DNA from: Salinarchaeum sp. Harcht-Bsk1
Lineage (GTDB): Archaea; Halobacteriota; Halobacteria; Halobacteriales; Salinarchaeaceae
Length of the DNA stretch: 64,000 nucleotides
Assembly: GCF_000403645.1 (NCBI RefSeq)
Contig: NC_021313.1
Coordinates: 2,127,014 to 2,191,013 of the forward strand
Direction of reading: 5' to 3'
In this document: piece by piece, positions 58,969 through 64,000 of the stretch
How the letters are laid out: every line of letters begins with the position of its first letter
Numbering within the stretch: the first letter of the stretch is position 1
The notes under the pieces: model-generated
Told to the model about the DNA's origin: nothing
The model's input: the letters and a program-made list of their open reading frames with translations, nothing else
The model's database searches: none
Made by a program: the position numbers and the translations under genes

Positions 58969-59142
58969 TCAGTCGCGAACGTCGCGGATCGCCTCGACGG
59001 TATCGAGATCGAGGTCGCCAGCGATGCCGCGTAGCCGCTCACCGAGTGGAGCGTCGTCATCGCTGGCACTTCCCGCGAACTCGCCCACGTCTTTGGCGTA
59101 CACGCCGTTGGCTATCAGAGAGCGGATGAGCAATAGATTCAT
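58969..59142 (-). CDS. Possible 57-residue protein
   Basis: From the ATG at 59142 the frame encodes MNLLLIRSLIANGVYAKDVG, an acidic middle (ASDDDAPLGERLRG) and LDLDTVEAIRDVRD before TGA. The acidic, helical composition is that of a haloarchaeal protein rather than chance. It lies in the otherwise empty gap between the PQQ protein and the sulfurtransferase. It may be a small regulator or the remnant of a longer gene; I do not recognise the family. Confidence 0.5.
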   Translation of the reverse strand: MNLLLIRSLIANGVYAKDVGEFAGSASDDDAPLGERLRGIAGDLDLDTVEAIRDVRD

Positions 59143-59222
59143 TCTTCGTAGTCTGTCGACTGATCAAAGCGGTACGCGATCCTCGAAGAGAAAATCCGCA
59201 GCAGCCGAATGAAATCGCGGCC

Positions 59223-60083
59223 TTAGCTCCCCTTCTCGATCGGGGCGTCGACCAGGTTGCCCCACTCCGTCCAGGAGCCGTCGTAGTTCGTCACGTCCTC
59301 GTAGCCCAGCAGCTCCGAGAGCGCGAACCACGCCAGCGAGGAGCGCTCGCCGATGCGGCAGTAGGCGACGACCTCCTGGTCGTCCGTGATGCCCTCGGAC
59401 TCGTAGAGCTCGAGCAGCTCGTCGTGGGGCAGGAAGCGACCGTCGTCCTGGACCGTGTCGGCCCAGGAGATGTTCTTCGCGCCGGGGACGTGGCCGCCGC
59501 GCTGGGCGGTCTCCTGCAGGCCCGGGGGCGCGAGGATCTCGCCGGAGAACTCCTCGGGGGAGCGGACGTCGACGAGGGGAATGTTCCGCTCGACGGCCTT
59601 CTCGACGTCGTCGCGGTAGGCGCGGATGCCCTCGAAGGGGCCGCGTGCGGTGTAGTCCTGCTCGGAGAAGTCCGGGACCTCGTCCGTGGTCGGGTAGTCG
59701 TTGTCGAGCCAATACTCGCGGCCGCCGTCGAGGATCTTGACGTCCCGGTGGCCGTAGTACTTGAACTGCCAGTAGGCGTAGGCGGCGAACCAGTTGTTGT
59801 TGTCCCCGTAGAGGACGACTGTGGAGTCCTCGGAGATGCCGTGGCTACCGAGAAGGTCCTCGAAGTCCGCCTTCTCGAGGATGTCGCGCTGGGTCTGGTC
59901 CTGGAGCTGCGTCTCCCAGTTGAACCCGATGGCGCCGGGCGCGTGGGCCTCGTCGTAGGCCTCGGTGTCCACGTCGACCTCGACCAGGCGCAGGCCGGGG
60001 TCGTCGCTCTCGAACTCGCTGAGTCGCTCCTCCGCCCAGTCGGGCGAGACGAGCACGTCGTTGGCGTAGGTGTCGTCGACCAT
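59223..60083 (-). CDS. Thiosulfate/3-mercaptopyruvate sulfurtransferase (two rhodanese domains)
   Basis: 286 residues from the ATG at 60083 (an ATG 13 codons or more upstream is less likely). Two rhodanese modules are present: an inactive N-terminal one (LVEVDVDTEAYDEAHAPGAI, VVLYGDNNNWFAAYAYW, with Asp where Cys would be) and an active C-terminal one with EVVAYCRIGERSSLAWFAL. The CRIGERSS loop is typical of thiosulfate sulfurtransferase. It transfers sulfane sulfur in the cytoplasm. It is divergent from a second rhodanese gene across 263 nt. Confidence 0.94.
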   Translation of the reverse strand: MVDDTYANDVLVSPDWAEERLSEFESDDPGLRLVEVDVDTEAYDEAHAPGAIGFNWETQLQDQTQRDILEKADFEDLLGSHGISEDSTVVLYGDNNNWFAAYAYWQFKYYGHRDVKILDGGREYWLDNDYPTTDEVPDFSEQDYTARGPFEGIRAYRDDVEKAVERNIPLVDVRSPEEFSGEILAPPGLQETAQRGGHVPGAKNISWADTVQDDGRFLPHDELLELYESEGITDDQEVVAYCRIGERSSLAWFALSELLGYEDVTNYDGSWTEWGNLVDAPIEKGS

Positions 60084-60346
60084 ACACAGCCTCATACGAT
60101 GTCCGTTCCTAAAGGCCCACCTCCGTCGGACAAAGCCGCCACTCGTCGGTTTCACCGGAGGGTGTTGCCGGGAAATGTGTGGTGGTCGTCAACACGACGA
60201 CGCGTGCATACGGCCGCTATGGGCAGTCTCCGTGGGGATTCGAGCGGCACCGAGAATCATCGAGGCCGCACTCGGCAAGATTATCCGGTACCGAGGACCG
60301 GTGCGGTTTCGGGGCACTCATTTCGGCGGCCGACCAAGCGAGACCA

Positions 60347-61198
60347 ATGACCGATCTCGTCGTCTCGATCGACTGGCTGGCCGAGCGTATCCTCGACGAG
60401 GAGGGTGCGCCAGCTGAGGACCCGCCCGTCCGCGTCGTCGACGTTCGCGACGCCTGGGAGTACGACGGCATGGGCCACCTCCCGACGGCGATCAACGTCC
60501 AGTTCGACGCCTTCCGGAGCGAGGACGGCCTCGACGACGGTGACGAAGTCGGGCATCTCCCCGGCGCCGAGGCGTTCGCGGACCTCCTCGGCGAGCACGG
60601 CCTCACCCGCGAGGACACCATCATCGCCTACGACGACACCAACGGCGTCTTCGCCGCCCGCTTCCTCGTCACTGCGCTCGTCTACGGCTTCGAGGACGTC
60701 CACCTGCTCGACGGCGACCTGAGCGCGTGGCGCCAGCAGTACCCGATCAGTAACGAGGGAGTCGACCTCCCGACGACCGACGTCGAACCGGTCCGCGTCG
60801 AGGGCGAGGACTCGCCGCTCGTCGACGCTGACGACGTGCGAGCAGCGATCGATGGTGGCGCTGGCCCCGAACCCGACGCCAACTCCGTCCTCCTCGATAC
60901 CCGCGACCAGTTCGAGTTCGACGAGGGCCACATCCCCGGCGCCGTCCGGTTCGACTGGCAGGAGGCCGTCGATGCCGAGACCCGGGGCGTCAAATCCCGC
61001 GAGACGCTGGAGGAGCTCTTCGCCGAGCGCGGCGTCACCCCGGACAAGCGCGTACTGCTCTACTGCAACACCGCCCGCCGCCTGAGCCACACCTACGTCG
61101 TCCTCCGCTGGCTCGGCTTCGAGGACGTCGGCATTTACGAGGGCAGCCTCACCGAGTGGCGCGAGATCGGTGGCGAACTCGTCAGCAGCGAGGAGTGA
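60347..61198 (+). CDS. Second sulfurtransferase (two rhodanese domains)
   Basis: 283 residues from the ATG at 60347. The N-terminal module (VRVVDVRDAWEYDGMGHLPT, TIIAYDDTNGVFAARFL) lacks the Cys. The C-terminal module has VLLYCNTARRLSHTYVVLRW, with active Cys in the loop CNTARRLS, different from the CRIGERSS loop of its divergent neighbour. The two therefore probably prefer different sulfur donors or acceptors. The ATTATCC stretch near 60280 may serve as a promoter with a leader of some 35 nt. Confidence 0.92.
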   Translation: MTDLVVSIDWLAERILDEEGAPAEDPPVRVVDVRDAWEYDGMGHLPTAINVQFDAFRSEDGLDDGDEVGHLPGAEAFADLLGEHGLTREDTIIAYDDTNGVFAARFLVTALVYGFEDVHLLDGDLSAWRQQYPISNEGVDLPTTDVEPVRVEGEDSPLVDADDVRAAIDGGAGPEPDANSVLLDTRDQFEFDEGHIPGAVRFDWQEAVDAETRGVKSRETLEELFAERGVTPDKRVLLYCNTARRLSHTYVVLRWLGFEDVGIYEGSLTEWREIGGELVSSEE

Positions 61199-61540
61199 TT
61201 CCATGCGGAGTCGTCGGCGCTCACCGCGCGGTTTGGAATCCAATTCTGTCGGTTCGCGTCGGCTTCGATCACCCCAGCATCGGGGCCGTTTCGACCGTCA
61301 GACGACCGTGTGTCGACTGTCTGACGCCGAAATTTTCCCGACGCCGTCCGTGATTTTCACTTTCACCGCGCTCGGCCAACGGTTAATGTACCCACTCCCA
61401 TACGATCTGTTGCTGTCACACGCTGGCCACTCCCGTGGCACTCCCCACTTTCGTACGAACGCCGGTCGCGGCTTGGGGGCCGCAACCGGCTTTCGTCTCT
61501 CTCGGAGTTCCCTTCGAGAAGCCGACGCTCCACTCGACGG
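61199..61540. other. 342-nt gap with a short perfect hairpin
   Basis: No gene is supported between the sulfurtransferase and hel308 stops, which are convergent. CGTCAGAC (61296-61303) and GTCTGACG (61319-61326) form an 8-bp perfect inverted repeat about 100 nt after the sulfurtransferase stop, followed by AAATTTTCCC. It may act in transcription termination. Confidence 0.45.
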
Positions 61541-63568
61541 TTACCCGGTTCGCTCCGCGAGCCGCTCCCGGGTATCCCGGATCCGTTCCGTCGCGTCGCT
61601 GTCGACGTGCTCGGCCAGGGACTCCGTCGCGGCGAGCAGCCACTCCGCGCGCTCGGCGTACCGCCGGACGTCGCCCGGACCGACGTTGTAGCCGTCGACG
61701 AGCTGATCGAGCGGGACGCCGTCGGCGTAGTCCGCGAGCAGGCGGGCGGTCTTGAGCACCGATAGCCAGGCGTGGAAGTCGCCCTCGAAGTCCCCGATCG
61801 GGCGAGCGAGTTCGTCGGCGTGGCGCATCGCGACCTCGCTGAGGCGGCCGGCCTCGGCCTGCCCGACGTACCGGGTCGGCATCTCCGCAGTGTCACAGAC
61901 GATCTCGCAGACGGTGAGCGGGGTGATCCGCTCCAGGTCGTCTGCTCGTTCGAGAGCCTCGACGACGGTCGCGCCCGTGGCCGGATCGACGTAGACGCGA
62001 GAGACGAGCGCGCCGAGTTCGGTGGCCTCCAGCCGTTCCTCGTCCGCGTCCCCAGCCCCGTCGTCCACGAGCATCCCGGCGTCGATCAGCCGGTCGATGG
62101 CGTCGGCGGCCGTGGCCTGGAGCGATGGGCCGCCACCGCAGTGGGCGCAGAACGTCTCGGCGAGCAGGTCGGCAAGCTGCGCCCGGGAGTCCGCCACGCC
62201 GCCGGCGACGGAGGCGAGCACGTGCGGCCGGAGCGATTCGGGATCGTCGAGCTTCGAGGTGACCGGCGCGGGTTCGGCTTCGAGGTAGCGCTCGCGGAGT
62301 TCGTCTCGCTCGGACGCGTCCTCCGCGACGAGGATCGCCTCGCCGTATGGGTCGAGGCCGGGCCGCCCCGCGCGTCCGAACATCTGGCGTACTTCCAGCG
62401 GCGAGAGCGGCTCGTATCCCGACTCGCCGTACCGTTCGTGATCGCGGACGATCACCCGCCGTGCGGGTACGTTCACGCCTGCGGCGAGCGTCGGCGTGGC
62501 ACAGAGTACCCGGAGGTCGCCGTCGCGGAAGCCCGCCTCGACCAGGCTCCGGTGCTCTGCGGTGAGGCCAGCGTGGTGGAAGGCGATCCCCGATTCCGCG
62601 ACGTCGGCGAGCGCCTCGCCGGTGACCGTCGTCGCGCTGTCCCGGAGTACGGCGGCGGTCGTCGTTTCGTCGCTGGCCTGCTCCTCGGGTTCTCGGTCTG
62701 CATCGATTGCCGTCCCGCCGTCTGCGACGCTTCCATCGGCGCCGGGATCCGTTGCGCCGTTGCCGATTTCCAGTGCTCCGGCGAGCGTCGAGGCGAGCTG
62801 CCTGGCCTCCCGACGGGAGCTGACGAAGACGAGACACTGTCCGCCGGCATTCAGGGCGTCCTGCACGATCGCGCCCGTCGCCGAGAGGTCGCCGGGCTCG
62901 ATCGGGCGCTCTTGGGTCTCGACGCCGTCGCCGAGAACGAGGGTTTCGTCGGCGTAGATGCCGGTCCGGAGTTCGACGGGCCGCCACTCGCTGCGGACGA
63001 CGGCGGCGTCGAGCCAGTCGGCGATCTCGTCGGCGTTCGGGACGGTCGCGGAGAGTGCAACGAGCTGGACGGCGGGGTTGAGCCGGCGCAGCTTCGCGAT
63101 CGTCACTTCGAGCGTCGGACCTCTGCCTTCCTGGTCGAGGACGTGCACCTCGTCGAGGACCGCGCAGGCGATCCGATCGACCCACGCCGCCTCGTGGCGG
63201 ATCGCCGCGTCGACCTTCTCGGCGGTCGCGACGACCACGTCGTGGCCCGCGAGTTCCTCGTCCGTCGCGTCGAAGTCGCCCGTCGCGACGCCGACGCTGA
63301 GTCCCGGAATCGCGTCGAAGGTCTCGGCCTTCTCCGTCGCGAGGGCACGGAGTGGGACCACGTAGACGGCGGGGCCGTCGGCCGTGAGTGCTGCGAGCTG
63401 GGCGATCATCGTCTTCCCGCTCGCCGTCGGGACGGCGGCGACGACGGACTCGCCGTCGCAGATTCCCGCTTCGACGGCCGCCGCCTGCGGCGGGTAGAGC
63501 TCCTCGATCCCCTGCCCTTCGAAGTGAGCAACGTGGTCCGCGGCGAGGGGCAGGTCGGCGACGTGCAT
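61541..63568 (-). CDS. hel308: Ski2-type DNA helicase Hel308
   Basis: 675 residues from the ATG at 63568 (MHVADLPLA, matching archaeal Hel308 starts). Helicase motifs are AAVPTASGKTMIAQ (I), CAVLDEVHVLD (II), LVALSATVPN (III), CLVFVSSRREA (IV), GIAFHHAGLTAEHR, TLAAGVNVPARRVI and RQMFGRAGRPG (VI). A winged helix and ratchet domain follow. It acts at stalled replication forks. A low-complexity acidic insert (about 275-320, GNGATDPGADGSVADGG) enlarges the second RecA domain. A shorter Cys cluster AHCGGG lies in the ratchet region. Confidence 0.95.
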   Translation of the reverse strand: MHVADLPLAADHVAHFEGQGIEELYPPQAAAVEAGICDGESVVAAVPTASGKTMIAQLAALTADGPAVYVVPLRALATEKAETFDAIPGLSVGVATGDFDATDEELAGHDVVVATAEKVDAAIRHEAAWVDRIACAVLDEVHVLDQEGRGPTLEVTIAKLRRLNPAVQLVALSATVPNADEIADWLDAAVVRSEWRPVELRTGIYADETLVLGDGVETQERPIEPGDLSATGAIVQDALNAGGQCLVFVSSRREARQLASTLAGALEIGNGATDPGADGSVADGGTAIDADREPEEQASDETTTAAVLRDSATTVTGEALADVAESGIAFHHAGLTAEHRSLVEAGFRDGDLRVLCATPTLAAGVNVPARRVIVRDHERYGESGYEPLSPLEVRQMFGRAGRPGLDPYGEAILVAEDASERDELRERYLEAEPAPVTSKLDDPESLRPHVLASVAGGVADSRAQLADLLAETFCAHCGGGPSLQATAADAIDRLIDAGMLVDDGAGDADEERLEATELGALVSRVYVDPATGATVVEALERADDLERITPLTVCEIVCDTAEMPTRYVGQAEAGRLSEVAMRHADELARPIGDFEGDFHAWLSVLKTARLLADYADGVPLDQLVDGYNVGPGDVRRYAERAEWLLAATESLAEHVDSDATERIRDTRERLAERTG

Positions 63569-63663
63569 TGGGAGTACGTCAGGCCGCCATCCTACGTAAA
63601 CGTTCGTCGGAACGGGCACTGCAAGGGCGGAGGTGAACGACGGAAAGCGACAGCATCGTTCTC

Positions 63664-63767
63664 GAAAGCCCTCGGCGGGCTCGCGCACGCTCAGCCGGAT
63701 ATCCTCAGTCGCTTCGCTCCTTCGGATAGGGCCGGCTGAGACGCACGCGACTCCGCCTCGCCCTTTC
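63664..63767 (-). repeat. Dispersed element, subfamily 2, copy F (104 bp)
   Basis: On the minus strand CCTGGCGGACTGAAAGGGCG begins the element and CCGAGGGCTTTCGAG ends it, as in copy E. GAAAG/CTTTC, an internal loop, then GGCGG-TCGCG paired with CGCGA-CCGCC and an inner CTCAGCCGG/CCGGCTGAG stem give a long hairpin. The GACGTAAGCAC core is absent. It sits midway between the divergent starts of hel308 and hemB. Confidence 0.75.
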
Positions 63768-63867
63768 AGTCCGCCAGGTGCGGTGGTTTGACGATCCCAC
63801 TGTCTCGGTTGTCGTCGCGGTAGCTGCGACCGGTGGAGTTTTTCGCTCCCACGCCCCAGTTTCGGCC

Positions 63868-64000
63868 ATGCACCCGACAGAGCGGCCCCGTCGGCTCCGT
63901 CGCGACGGCCTCCGCGAGCTGGTCGCCGAGACGGCCCTCGACGCGTCGGACATGGTCGCGCCGGTGTTCGTCGACGCGACCGCCGATGAGCGGGTCCCCA
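63868..64000 (+). CDS. hemB: Porphobilinogen synthase (5' end only)
   Basis: The first 44 codons are in the window: MHPTERPRRLRRDGLRELVA, then LDASDMVAPVFVDATADERV. This matches the N-terminus of HemB (delta-aminolevulinic acid dehydratase), including the RPRRLR and DMVAPVFV blocks. The enzyme condenses two 5-aminolevulinates. Together with hemA and the siroheme-route genes near 14-17 kb it completes the early tetrapyrrole pathway. GTTTTTCG about 25-30 nt upstream may be the TATA box. Confidence 0.92.
   Translation, partial: MHPTERPRRLRRDGLRELVAETALDASDMVAPVFVDATADERVP

Overview
The window is chromosomal DNA of a halophilic archaeon (class Halobacteria). It is GC-rich, its proteins are strongly acidic, and several genes have archaeal TATA boxes 24-33 nt before the start codon, as in leaderless transcripts. 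Diagnostic families include EF-1alpha, archaeal S10, NMD3, Hel308, ribonuclease Z, TbsP, PGF-CTERM surface proteins, Tat lipoproteins and F420-type oxidoreductases. No IS transposase, CRISPR array, rRNA or replication origin was seen. One tRNA (Ala, CGC) is present. I cannot name the species.

Layout. 0-9 kb holds a GAF histidine kinase cut by the window edge, a DUF2237 protein, a PP-loop PAPS-reductase-like protein, a zinc-ribbon membrane protein, RNase Z, a PGF-CTERM protein, a renalase-like FAD enzyme, an SDR and a cold-shock protein. 10.2-13.7 kb is a translationally coupled membrane operon (DUF4129, small membrane protein, DUF58, small membrane protein) without the expected MoxR ATPase. 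13.9-17.1 kb is a siroheme-route haem cluster (fused siroheme decarboxylase, precorrin-2 dehydrogenase, hemA). hemB starts at the far right edge. 17-24 kb carries a Tat-exported ferritin-like protein, an alpha/beta-hydrolase lacking its nucleophile, a Gfo/Idh dehydrogenase, a PPOX protein, and a more AT-rich patch with a GH99-like lipoprotein and a gene fragment. 24-31 kb has tRNA-Ala, truncated haemoglobin, rhomboid, rpsJ-tuf and hyuBA. 31-41 kb has a K+ channel, an F420 oxidoreductase, AlaX, a J-domain protein, TbsP, small regulators and an alcohol dehydrogenase.

41-52 kb is mostly information processing and iron-sulfur or redox genes: NMD3, a Taw2-like tRNA enzyme, a J-domain/ferredoxin fusion, monothiol glutaredoxin, BolA, an RsmC-like methyltransferase, a secreted zincin, an XPD/DinG helicase and a membrane molybdoenzyme. 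52-64 kb has a rubrerythrin-like protein, a mannonate-dehydratase-like enzyme with an aldo/keto reductase, a methyltransferase, a 16-repeat PQQ-propeller protein, two divergent rhodaneses, Hel308 and the start of hemB.

The most unusual signal is outside the genes. A family of dispersed elements, three of them exactly 120 bp long, lies in intergenic gaps near 34.3, 44.7, 50.8 and 51.1 kb. All four can fold into the same shape (TGGAAG/CTTCCA closing stem, 7x7 purine-rich internal loop, long stem with a one-base bulge), with compensatory base changes between copies. A related subfamily sits near 55.5 and 63.7 kb, with a fragment near 9.46 kb. I do not recognise this element.
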